Positions 1-5,312 of a stretch of 5,312 bases of DNA are shown here, one piece after another (position 1 is the stretch's first letter; every line of letters starts with the position of its first letter). The notes beneath the pieces were generated by a model. It ran no database searches. It was not told the DNA's origin and saw nothing but the letters and a program-made list of their open reading frames with translations. Made by a program: the position numbers and the translations under genes. The stretch covers positions 1-5,312 of the forward strand of contig SYCH01000231.1 in assembly GCA_005787025.1 (NCBI GenBank), in the 5' to 3' direction. The DNA comes from Actinomycetota bacterium (lineage in GTDB: Bacteria; Actinomycetota; Acidimicrobiia; Acidimicrobiales; Ilumatobacteraceae).

Positions 1-531
1 ACCACCACCACGCCGTCGGCACCCGAGGTGTTGATCATCGGCGATTTCCTGACCACCGACACCGACGGTCTCGGGCTCGACGAATCGATCGCCCGCATCG
101 GATGGCTTCCCACGATCGACGCCCGCGAGGATCGCACCATCTCCGAGGGTGCGGATCTGCTCGAGTCGGCCCGGGGCCTCGGCGTTCTTCCACGTCTGAT
201 CATCGTTTCACTGGGCGCCAACGACGCCTGTCTCGCCACTCCCATCGAGACCGTCGAACCGAACATTCGTCGCATCGCCGCTCTGGCCGGTGACGAACAC
301 GTGGTGGTCTGGGTGAACCTGCAGATGAAGGACTGCATGGCTCGCGCCCGCACGATCAACAACGCGTTGACCGTGACCGCCATGACCACCCCCAATTTCT
401 TCATCGCCGACTGGGCCACCGACGCGCCGATACAACGCCTCGAGGGTGACGGCATTCATTACGACCGCAAGGGCAGCCAGTTCCGCGTCGACTACTACGT
501 GTCGTTGCTGCGCATGTACGCGACTCGCTGA
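1..531 (+). CDS. SGNH/GDSL-hydrolase-like protein, C-terminal part (5' end outside window)
   Basis: The reading frame is open from base 1 and stops with TGA at 529-531, giving 176 visible codons. Residue numbers here count from the first codon of the window. The first residues are Thr/Pro-rich (TTTTPSAPE), like the linker between a membrane anchor or signal segment and an extracytoplasmic domain. The GTG at 28 lies directly before the first strand of the domain, so I treat it as internal. SGNH blocks are readable: block I is IIGDFLTTD (residues 12-20), block III is SLGAND with Asn74, and block V is DGIH with Asp150 and His153 near the C-terminus. The order and the roughly 140-residue spacing fit the SGNH hydrolase fold found in actinobacterial acyltransferases and cell-wall-associated esterases. 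The oddity is that the block I nucleophilic Ser (GDS) is Phe16 (TTC, 46-48). Either the protein is not a normal esterase or there is a base error. The substrate is unknown. It converges on guaD with no gap. Confidence 0.72.
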   Translation, partial: TTTTPSAPEVLIIGDFLTTDTDGLGLDESIARIGWLPTIDAREDRTISEGADLLESARGLGVLPRLIIVSLGANDACLATPIETVEPNIRRIAALAGDEHVVVWVNLQMKDCMARARTINNALTVTAMTTPNFFIADWATDAPIQRLEGDGIHYDRKGSQFRVDYYVSLLRMYATR

Positions 532-1896
532 TCAGACGACCGCGGCCCGTCCCGACCGCAGTCGCCCGTCGACCCACACCGAGGTGATCGCCTCCGGTCC
601 GGTCAAGCGGACGATCTTCTCGAAGATTCGGGACTCGTCGTCGATGCCGTCCCACTCGCGCATTCCGTTCGCCGATCGCTTCGTGTCGACGGCGAAGGCG
701 TCGAACCGACGACCCGGGATGAACGCACCGGCATCGAGACCGATCATCGCGGCACCTCCGGCCGTCGCCACGTGGAACGCGGTCACCGAATCGATGCGCG
801 AGCCCGAGACTCCACGGCAACCGCCGTCGATCGAGCCATCGACGCCGTCTTCCAACATCCGCGACGCCGTGACGGCATGGGCGCACTGCGGCAACAGCCC
901 GGGCCATGCTCCACCGGCCACGTCCGATCCGAGTCCGACCCGAACGTCGGCGTCGAGAAGTCGTCGCAGGGGCAACACGCAGTTGGCGAAGTACGAGTTC
1001 GACAACGGACAATGAGCGATGCCCGCACCCCGGGCCCGGATGAGTGCGGCATCCGTCGTCGACACCAGGTTGCCGTGCGCCAGCACGGTCCGCTCGCGGA
1101 GCAGCCCGAACGCGTCGAGCATTTCGGTGTCCGAACGCCCGAATCGATCGCGAACGTTCGCGTGCTCCCAGTCGCTCTCCGAGCAATGGGTCTGAATGGT
1201 GCACCCGAGTTCGTCGGCCAACCGCCCCATCCCCGCCAGTAGTTCGTCACTGCACGCCGGGATGAAGCGTGGTGTCAAAATCGGTTTCACCAACCCGGAG
1301 GTCGCGCCGATCTCGAGGACGTCGCGAGCCGATCGGCGTGATCGTTCCAGCGCGACGTCGGCGGACTCGTCGCGGTACCACTCGGGTGTTCCCGTCGGGT
1401 GATCCATGGCCACTCGTCCGACGAAAGCACGCTGACCACCGACCGCGCATCGCTCGGCGAGAAGTCGGGTGGCATCCTCGTGAATCGACGAGTAATAGAC
1501 GGCGGTGGTGGTCCCGAGGCCGAGCAGCGTGGGCACCATGTGCTCCCACACGTCGCGGGCGAAACCAACGTCGACATAACGCGTCTCCAACGGGAACGTG
1601 TGGTCGAACAACCAATTCTCGAGCGGCAGGTCCAACCCGGTTCCCAACTGGGGCCATTGCGGTGCGTGGATGTGCGTGTCGACCAGTCCCGGCAACAACC
1701 GCTCGTGGGGCGCCATCCGCCACACCGTGCGTGCTCGCGAAACGAGTTCGATCGCCACCGGTGACGAAGCATCGTGCACCACGTCGACGATGACACCGTC
1801 GGCACCGACCGTGATCACGCCGTCGATGATCCCCAACGCGTCGGGTGTCGGCGCGTGGAACATACGGCCCGTCACTGCGAGTTCGATGCCGCTCAT
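532..1896 (-). CDS. guaD: Guanine deaminase
   Basis: This 454-residue amidohydrolase would convert guanine to xanthine and ammonia in the cytoplasm (purine salvage or catabolism). Zinc-site motifs appear in the expected order: DTHIHAPQ (His75, His77), QTHCSE (His237 and catalytic-acid Glu240), VLAHG (His274) and GSDVAGG (Asp325). Features typical of guanine deaminase rather than generic amidohydrolases are WLFDHTFPLE (95-104), TTTAVYYSSIHE (129-140), GQRAFVGRVAMD (154-165) and VKPILTPRF (203-211), whose Arg210 matches the guanine-contacting Arg of this family. The C-terminus ends in the usual small beta-sandwich (VWVDGRLRSG). Length fits characterised guanine deaminases, and no key residue is missing. 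The ATG at 1896 has no Shine-Dalgarno, but TACACT lies exactly six bases upstream, which fits a leaderless start. The gene is divergent from the small membrane protein and its stop abuts the SGNH gene's stop. No xanthine or urate pathway gene is visible nearby. Confidence 0.93.
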   Translation of the reverse strand: MSGIELAVTGRMFHAPTPDALGIIDGVITVGADGVIVDVVHDASSPVAIELVSRARTVWRMAPHERLLPGLVDTHIHAPQWPQLGTGLDLPLENWLFDHTFPLETRYVDVGFARDVWEHMVPTLLGLGTTTAVYYSSIHEDATRLLAERCAVGGQRAFVGRVAMDHPTGTPEWYRDESADVALERSRRSARDVLEIGATSGLVKPILTPRFIPACSDELLAGMGRLADELGCTIQTHCSESDWEHANVRDRFGRSDTEMLDAFGLLRERTVLAHGNLVSTTDAALIRARGAGIAHCPLSNSYFANCVLPLRRLLDADVRVGLGSDVAGGAWPGLLPQCAHAVTASRMLEDGVDGSIDGGCRGVSGSRIDSVTAFHVATAGGAAMIGLDAGAFIPGRRFDAFAVDTKRSANGMREWDGIDDESRIFEKIVRLTGPEAITSVWVDGRLRSGRAAVV

Positions 1897-1908
1897 CGGG
1901 TCAGTGTA
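1897..1908 (-). promoter_or_regulatory. Putative leaderless promoter -10 of guaD
   Basis: On the minus strand the hexamer TACACT (1903-1908) is followed by six bases (GACCCG) and then the ATG of guaD. This is the TANNNT -10 form, and transcription would begin at or next to the A of the ATG. The bases ahead of the start contain no purine-rich ribosome-binding site, which supports leaderless translation. No good TTGACA-like -35 is visible at 16-18 bp spacing. The call rests on motif and spacing only. Confidence 0.5.
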
Positions 1909-1945
1909 GGAGAGGCTCGGATGTCGGCCGAGGGGCTGCGTGTGT

Positions 1946-1957
1946 CAGGCTGGCGAC
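1946..1957 (+). promoter_or_regulatory. Possible leaderless -10 of the small membrane protein gene
   Basis: CAGGCT (1946-1951) followed by six bases (GGCGAC) precedes the ATG at 1958. Only the A at position 2 and the T at position 6 of the -10 consensus are kept, so this is weaker than the other promoters here. An AGG at 1947-1949, eight bases before the ATG, could instead be a minimal ribosome-binding site. The guaD/membrane-protein intergenic region is 1897-1957 (61 bp) and shows nothing else I can name. Confidence 0.3.
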
Positions 1958-2368
1958 ATGATCAGTCCCGACCTCGACACCTTGCGTCTCTTCCTGCACG
2001 TCGTGGCGGCTTCGGTGTGGGTCGGCGGACAGATCGTCCTCGGTGGCTTGGTGCCCCGCCTGCGGGCCGCGCATCCCGAGAGCCTGAAGACCGCGGCCAA
2101 CGGTTTTGCTCGCGTGGCCTGGCCCGCGTTCGGGCTCACCGTGATCACCGGAATCTGGAACATCCTCGACGTTTCGATCGCCGATACCGACTCCGAGTAT
2201 CAGGTCACGCTGTTCGTCCACGTGTTGCTGGCGGTCGCCACGGCGATGTTCGCGGTCGTTCACTCATTCGGTCGGGGCAAGTTGGCTCTGGCCATGGGAG
2301 GAGCCATGGGGCTGCTCACCGGGCTCGGCGCGATGTTCGTCGGACTGCTCCTGCGAACGGGTGTCTGA
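1958..2368 (+). CDS. Four-helix integral membrane protein, CopD/HemJ-like topology
   Basis: This 136-residue, very hydrophobic protein has four predicted membrane helices at about residues 9-30, 51-72, 83-103 and 110-132. The first helix carries FLHVVAASVWVGGQ and the second ends TGIWNIL. This His-x(6)-Trp-x-Gly-Gly pattern followed by a Gly-Trp-Asn motif resembles the CopD copper-resistance membrane domain. The four-helix size and the paired histidines also resemble HemJ-type proteins. His14 (helix 1) and His88 (helix 3) should lie at the same membrane face, and His102 at the other end of helix 3, so heme or metal binding is possible but unproven. I chose the ATG at 1958 over an in-frame GTG at 1940 because it puts the helix close to the N-terminus as is usual, and it has a -10-like hexamer at leaderless spacing. 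No copper chaperone or heme-pathway gene adjoins it. It may equally be an uncharacterised family. Confidence 0.68.
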   Translation: MISPDLDTLRLFLHVVAASVWVGGQIVLGGLVPRLRAAHPESLKTAANGFARVAWPAFGLTVITGIWNILDVSIADTDSEYQVTLFVHVLLAVATAMFAVVHSFGRGKLALAMGGAMGLLTGLGAMFVGLLLRTGV

Positions 2369-2371
2369 GCC

Positions 2372-3577
2372 TCAGTTGCGGGGCACCTTGCTCCACGCCA
2401 CGTCACGGTCGACGCGAACGTCGCCGGGCAGTCCGAGCACCCGCTCGCCGAGAATGTTGCGCATGACCTCGCTGGTGCCACCCTCGATGGAGTTGGCCCG
2501 ACTGCGCAGGAACGCCTTCTGGGGATTCTCGAGACCCATGGCCTGTTCCGGACGAATCTTCCGATACCCGCTCGGGAACAGCATTCCGTCCGCACCCAAC
2601 AGTGAAACCGCGAACGAGTAGATGTCCTTGTTGAGCTCCGCCATGGCCAATTTCGCGATGGAACCCTCGGGTCCCGGATCACCCATCTTGCGATTCTGGG
2701 ACGCACGGATGTTGGTGAGTCGGAGAAGCTCGGCGCGGACCCACAGCGACATCAACTCGTCGCGCGTGGCGGGATCACGACGATCGGCAGGAAGATCCTT
2801 CCAAACCTTGAGCGCATCACGGATCGGACCGGAGCCCTTGGCCGGGATCGCACCACCGATGGACACTCGTTCGTTCATCAACGTCGTGAGCGACACTCGC
2901 CAGCCGTCTCCGATGTTGCCGAGCATCTCGTGATTCGGGACGCGGACGTCTGTGAAGTAGACCTCGTTGAACTCGGCCTCACCGGTGATCTGGTGGAGCG
3001 GACGAACCTCGACGCCCGGGGCCTGCATGTCCACCACGAACGCGGTGAGACCGGCGTGCTTCACCGCCTCGGCATCGGTGCGCACGATCAACAACCCGTA
3101 ACGGGACAGGTGCGCCAGGGTCGTCCAGACCTTCTGGCCGTTCATGATCCACTCGGCGCCGTCCTTCACTCCCTTGGCCGACAGACCGGCGAAATCCGAA
3201 CCACTGCCGGGCTCGGAGAACAGCTGACACCACACCTCTTCACCGGTGAACAGAGGTCGCAGGTAACGCTTCTTCTGCTCGGGCGAACCCCACACCGCCA
3301 CGGTCGGGCCGCACATACCGTGGCCGATCGGGTTACGGGCCACCGGATTCGGGGCGCCGGCGGCGAACAAACGCTCGTTGATGGTGCGTTGCAACTTGGG
3401 ATTGAGGCCGAGTCCGCCGTGACCGACCTCGAAGTGCACCCAGGCGAGTCCCTTGTCGAACTGCGCTCCGAGGAAGATCGTTCCGTCCGTGCTGCGCGGG
3501 GGGAACTCGGCGAGAAGCTCGTCGATGAGCGACGAGACCTTCTGCTCGTCGGAGGTGAGGGTCGCGGTGGCGGTCAT
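2372..3577 (-). CDS. Acyl-CoA dehydrogenase family protein (FadE-type)
   Basis: This complete 401-residue flavoenzyme would carry out alpha,beta-dehydrogenation of an acyl-CoA with FAD, passing electrons to ETF. The order is an N-terminal helical domain (about 1-115) with GHGGLGLNP, a middle beta domain with the flavin/substrate motif QLFSEPGSGSDFAG (118-130) and NGQKVWTT (146-153), then a C-terminal helical domain ending in EGGTSEVMRNILGERVLGLP (365-384). By eye, the position of the medium-chain enzyme's catalytic Glu376 is Gly366 here. Glu236 in LMNERVSIGG matches the alternative base used by isovaleryl-CoA dehydrogenase, so I infer Glu236 is catalytic, with neighbouring Glu365 as an alternative. 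Chain length or substrate (fatty acid, sterol side chain, branched acid) cannot be told. The gene lies 46 bp downstream of the SirB1-like gene on the same strand with its own -10-like site. It converges with the small membrane protein gene, with 3 bp between stops. The ATG at 3577 is well placed for the family. Confidence 0.93.
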   Translation of the reverse strand: MTATATLTSDEQKVSSLIDELLAEFPPRSTDGTIFLGAQFDKGLAWVHFEVGHGGLGLNPKLQRTINERLFAAGAPNPVARNPIGHGMCGPTVAVWGSPEQKKRYLRPLFTGEEVWCQLFSEPGSGSDFAGLSAKGVKDGAEWIMNGQKVWTTLAHLSRYGLLIVRTDAEAVKHAGLTAFVVDMQAPGVEVRPLHQITGEAEFNEVYFTDVRVPNHEMLGNIGDGWRVSLTTLMNERVSIGGAIPAKGSGPIRDALKVWKDLPADRRDPATRDELMSLWVRAELLRLTNIRASQNRKMGDPGPEGSIAKLAMAELNKDIYSFAVSLLGADGMLFPSGYRKIRPEQAMGLENPQKAFLRSRANSIEGGTSEVMRNILGERVLGLPGDVRVDRDVAWSKVPRN

Positions 3578-3589
3578 GGGGAAAAACTA
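3578..3589 (-). promoter_or_regulatory. Putative leaderless promoter -10 of the acyl-CoA dehydrogenase gene
   Basis: Reading the minus strand, TAGTTT (3584-3589), then six bases (TTCCCC), then the ATG. There is no Shine-Dalgarno in the six bases; the only purine run (GAGGG) is too far upstream. This argues that the dehydrogenase can be transcribed separately from the SirB1-like gene even though they are in tandem. The rest of the gap (3590-3623) holds an 11-bp imperfect palindrome (3595-3605) and no clear terminator. Confidence 0.5.
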
Positions 3590-3623
3590 GCCACCCTCGC
3601 CGAGGCGGAGCGCATCGAAGCCC

Positions 3624-4343
3624 TCAATTCAGCGGGGCCATCAAACGTCGAAACTCGTCGTTCTCGGCACGGCCGAGTCCGGGAAACGCCGCTCTCAAGG
3701 CCATGACACCGCGCAGGCGCTGTGTGTCCCCGTTTCGCAGGTAGATCGCCTTCAGATTGTTCAGCATGCGCTCCACGATCGACATCGGCGGAGTCATCGC
3801 CAGGAATCGGACGTCGAAACGTTGCGCTTCTCCCAACAGTTCGGCGAACAAGCGCGCACACCCCGTGGCGTCCATGATCCGACCGCCGTGGAACGGGTCG
3901 GCGAAGATCTCCGGCACGAGACCCTGGCTCGGTCGCTCGGCGACGAGGAAGTGCCCGGGCATGCCCACCCCGACCAGGTCGACCCCCACCCGTCGTCCGA
4001 CCTCCATCGCGATCACCGACAGCGAGATCGGGATGCCCCGACGGGAGGCGACGACGTCGGTGATGAACGAGTTACGTGGGTCGTAGTAGTCGTCCCGGTG
4101 CCCCACCAGTGCGTTATCTCCGCGAAAGAGCGAGCGACAGACGCCCTCGACGGTCGGACTGGCCACCATCGCCGCCAACTCGTCGAGCATCGTCAGTCCG
4201 GCGACCAAGTCGACTCTCGACACGTGTCCGATGGCCGCGGGGAGCAACAACGCCAATTCGTCCAGTGCCACGTCGCCACCCACGGACACCGCGCCAGCGA
4301 ATCGCTCCTTCGCCCACGCCGAATCACGCTCCGACGACCCCAC
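3624..4343 (-). CDS. SirB1-type transglutaminase-like protein
   Basis: With the GTG start this gives 239 residues. The central block DYYDPRNSFITDVV (85-98), then RRGIPISLS (101-109), MEVGRRVGV (113-121) and VGMPGHFLV (126-134), followed by FADPFHGG (147-154), is the hallmark of the SirB1/transglutaminase-like core 2 family. The C-terminal stretch ERMLNNLKAIYLRNGD (191-206) is the short TPR-like helix pair that usually ends these proteins. The core keeps the His (131) and Asp (149) expected of a transglutaminase fold, but where papain-like enzymes have Cys it reads GIPIS, so peptidase or transglutaminase activity is doubtful. The cellular role of the family is poorly defined. I chose GTG at 4343 because it gives the usual family N-terminus and TACGAT lies seven bases upstream. 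An open frame continuing to 4703 would overlap the divergent ligase gene by over 300 bp and is not credible. Confidence 0.85.
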   Translation of the reverse strand: MGSSERDSAWAKERFAGAVSVGGDVALDELALLLPAAIGHVSRVDLVAGLTMLDELAAMVASPTVEGVCRSLFRGDNALVGHRDDYYDPRNSFITDVVASRRGIPISLSVIAMEVGRRVGVDLVGVGMPGHFLVAERPSQGLVPEIFADPFHGGRIMDATGCARLFAELLGEAQRFDVRFLAMTPPMSIVERMLNNLKAIYLRNGDTQRLRGVMALRAAFPGLGRAENDEFRRLMAPLN

Positions 4344-4356
4344 ACGGAGAATCGTA
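4344..4356 (-). promoter_or_regulatory. Putative leaderless promoter -10 of the SirB1-like gene
   Basis: On the minus strand TACGAT (4351-4356) is followed by seven bases (TCTCCGT) and the GTG start. The hexamer matches TANNNT and there is no ribosome-binding site. It lies in the 33-bp gap shared with the divergent ligase promoter, so its -35 region must fall inside or at the start of the ligase coding sequence. Confidence 0.5.
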
Positions 4357-4363
4357 CTGCCAC

Positions 4364-4376
4364 TACTCTTCGCCCC
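4364..4376 (+). promoter_or_regulatory. Putative leaderless promoter -10 of the acyl-CoA ligase gene
   Basis: TACTCT (4364-4369) plus seven bases (TCGCCCC) leads directly into the ATG at 4377. No Shine-Dalgarno precedes the ATG. Its hexamer is only seven bases away from the opposing TACGAT of the SirB1-like gene, so the two promoters overlap physically and the upstream -35 region would lie at the start of the SirB1-like coding sequence. Confidence 0.5.
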
Positions 4377-5312
4377 ATGTATCTCGGAGCCCACGCCCTC
4401 ACCCATCCCGACAAACTGGCCATGGTCATGACCGGTTCGGGTTACAGCCAGACGTTCGCCCAACTGGACGCCGCGGCCAACCGGCTGGCCCATCTGTTGC
4501 GCAACGCGGGCCTGAAGCCTGGTGATCACGTGGCGCTGTGCATGGAGAACCACGATCGGTACCTCGAGGTGTTGTGGGGCTGCCAGTACGCCGGAGTCGT
4601 GTACACCGCGGCGTCCTCGCGTCTCACGAGCAAGGAGCTCTCGTACATCATCAACGACTGTGCGGCCCGCATCTTCATCACGTCGAAGTACAAGGCGGAC
4701 CAAGCGTCGGAGATCATCGCCGACACCCCGAAACTCGAGATGCGTCTCATGCTCGACGGAACCGTGGCCGGCTACGAGAGCTACGAGAGCGCCGTGTCCG
4801 CCCAGTCCGACGCGCCCCTCCCGAACCGAATCGCCGGAACCGACATGCTCTACTCGTCGGGCACCACGGGACTCCCCAAGGGCGTCACCAAGCCCTTCGT
4901 CGACCTGCCGCTGGAAACCACACCCACCTCGGTCGCCCCGTCGTTGGCCATGTTGTTCGGAGCGTCATTCGACAGCGTGTACCTGACCCCGGCGCCGCTG
5001 TATCACGCGGCGCCTTTGCGCTTCACGATGGCCGCCCAGAGCATGGGTTGCACCGTCGTGGCCATGGAACATTTCGATCCTGAACAGTTCCTGACCGCCA
5101 TCGAGCGCCACAAGGTCACCCACACCCAGGTGGTGCCGACCATGTTCGTCCGGCTGTTGAAGCTCGACGAAAGCATCCGCTCCAAGTACGACGTCTCCTC
5201 GCTGCAGGCCGTCATCCACGCCGCGGCGCCCTGCCCCATTCCGGTCAAGAAGCAGATGATCGAATGGTTCGGCCGCATCATCCACGAGTACTACGCGGGC
5301 ACCGAAGGCAAC
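4377..5312 (+). CDS. FadD-type acyl-CoA synthetase / AMP-dependent ligase, N-terminal part (3' end outside window)
   Basis: 312 codons are visible with no stop before the window edge. Family members are usually about 500-550 residues, so roughly the last 40% is missing. It would activate a carboxylic acid with ATP to acyl-AMP and then to acyl-CoA. The N-terminal start MYLGAHALTHPDK and KPGDHVALCMEN (47-58) are typical for the family. The ATP-binding P-loop YSSGTTGLPKGV lies at 159-170. PAPLYHAAP (205-213) is the core A4-type motif, HAAAPCP (281-287) follows, and YYAGTEGN (305-312) is the adenine/phosphate-contact motif at the very end. HAAAPCP with EYYAGTEGN is a signature I associate with actinobacterial FadD4-like acyl-CoA synthetases. 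The substrate cannot be determined, and the lysine-bearing C-terminal lid is out of view. It is divergent from the SirB1-like gene across 33 bp and near an acyl-CoA dehydrogenase, which suits acyl-chain activation and oxidation. Confidence 0.92.
   Translation, partial: MYLGAHALTHPDKLAMVMTGSGYSQTFAQLDAAANRLAHLLRNAGLKPGDHVALCMENHDRYLEVLWGCQYAGVVYTAASSRLTSKELSYIINDCAARIFITSKYKADQASEIIADTPKLEMRLMLDGTVAGYESYESAVSAQSDAPLPNRIAGTDMLYSSGTTGLPKGVTKPFVDLPLETTPTSVAPSLAMLFGASFDSVYLTPAPLYHAAPLRFTMAAQSMGCTVVAMEHFDPEQFLTAIERHKVTHTQVVPTMFVRLLKLDESIRSKYDVSSLQAVIHAAAPCPIPVKKQMIEWFGRIIHEYYAGTEGN

Noticed and set aside
28..30. GTG as the start of the SGNH-like gene
   Set aside because: The frame is open to base 1 with a Thr/Pro linker-like sequence, and the GTG is immediately before the first domain strand, so it is more likely an internal valine.
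520..565. GCGACT/AGTCGC inverted repeat as a terminator at the first convergent junction
   Set aside because: The stem is only six base pairs with a 34-base loop and no T-run, so it is not a credible intrinsic terminator.
446..1015. 189-codon plus-strand open frame antisense to guaD
   Set aside because: It has a low-complexity Ser/Arg/Pro/Thr composition and lies across the SGNH/guaD junction opposite a confident gene.
401..1204. 267-codon minus-strand open frame overlapping guaD in another frame
   Set aside because: It is extremely Arg-rich and has no motifs; guaD in the same region has all its catalytic residues.
1940..1957. GTG at 1940 as start of the small membrane protein
   Set aside because: It would add six unlikely residues; the ATG at 1958 fits helix position and the leaderless spacing better.
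2930..3706. 258-codon open frame on the plus strand, antisense to the acyl-CoA dehydrogenase
   Set aside because: The composition is that of a GC-rich shadow frame (His/Arg/Gly/Glu-rich, no recognisable motif), and the opposite strand encodes a clear full-length enzyme.
4344..4703. 120-residue N-terminal extension of the SirB1-like frame on the minus strand
   Set aside because: It runs antisense through the well-conserved start of the acyl-CoA ligase, has no similarity to the SirB1 family N-terminus, and the GTG at 4343 has a good -10 hexamer and the right family length.

Overview
This looks like an ordinary, very tightly packed piece of a GC-rich actinobacterial chromosome. The evidence is the high GC with G/C-biased third codon positions, FadD and acyl-CoA dehydrogenase proteins of a style common in Actinomycetota, an SGNH hydrolase like those of actinobacterial cell-surface proteins, and TANNNT-type -10 hexamers placed 6-7 bases before the start codons, as in leaderless transcription. 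An Acidimicrobiia (Ilumatobacter-like) source is my best guess; it is an inference and cannot be proven from this window. I see no mobile element, CRISPR array, tRNA, rRNA or prophage.

Layout, left to right. (1) 1-531 (+): C-terminal part of an SGNH/GDSL-hydrolase-like protein whose block I serine is read as phenylalanine. (2) 532-1896 (-): complete guanine deaminase (guaD), convergent with (1) with no base between the two stop codons. (3) 1958-2368 (+): small four-helix membrane protein of CopD/HemJ-like topology, divergent from guaD across 61 bp. (4) 2372-3577 (-): acyl-CoA dehydrogenase, convergent with (3) with 3 bp between stops. (5) 3624-4343 (-): SirB1-type transglutaminase-like protein, 46 bp upstream of (4) on the same strand. 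(6) 4377-5312 (+): FadD-type acyl-CoA ligase, divergent from (5) across only 33 bp and cut by the right edge of the window.

Non-coding sequence totals only about 143 bp (about 3%), so no stretch over 300 bases lacks a gene. All five visible gene starts lack a convincing Shine-Dalgarno and carry a -10-like hexamer 6-7 bases ahead of the start codon. I used this to choose two start sites. Each gene therefore probably has its own promoter.

Functionally, the ligase (fatty acid to acyl-CoA) and the dehydrogenase (acyl-CoA to enoyl-CoA) would catalyse the first two steps of acyl-chain degradation. They flank the SirB1-like protein but are divergently transcribed. Guanine deaminase (guanine to xanthine) is a separate purine-salvage or catabolic function. 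I found no convincing new multi-gene system. The most notable points are the serine-to-phenylalanine change in the SGNH domain, the compact bidirectional leaderless promoter at 4344-4376, the abutting stop codons, and the histidine layout of the small membrane protein.
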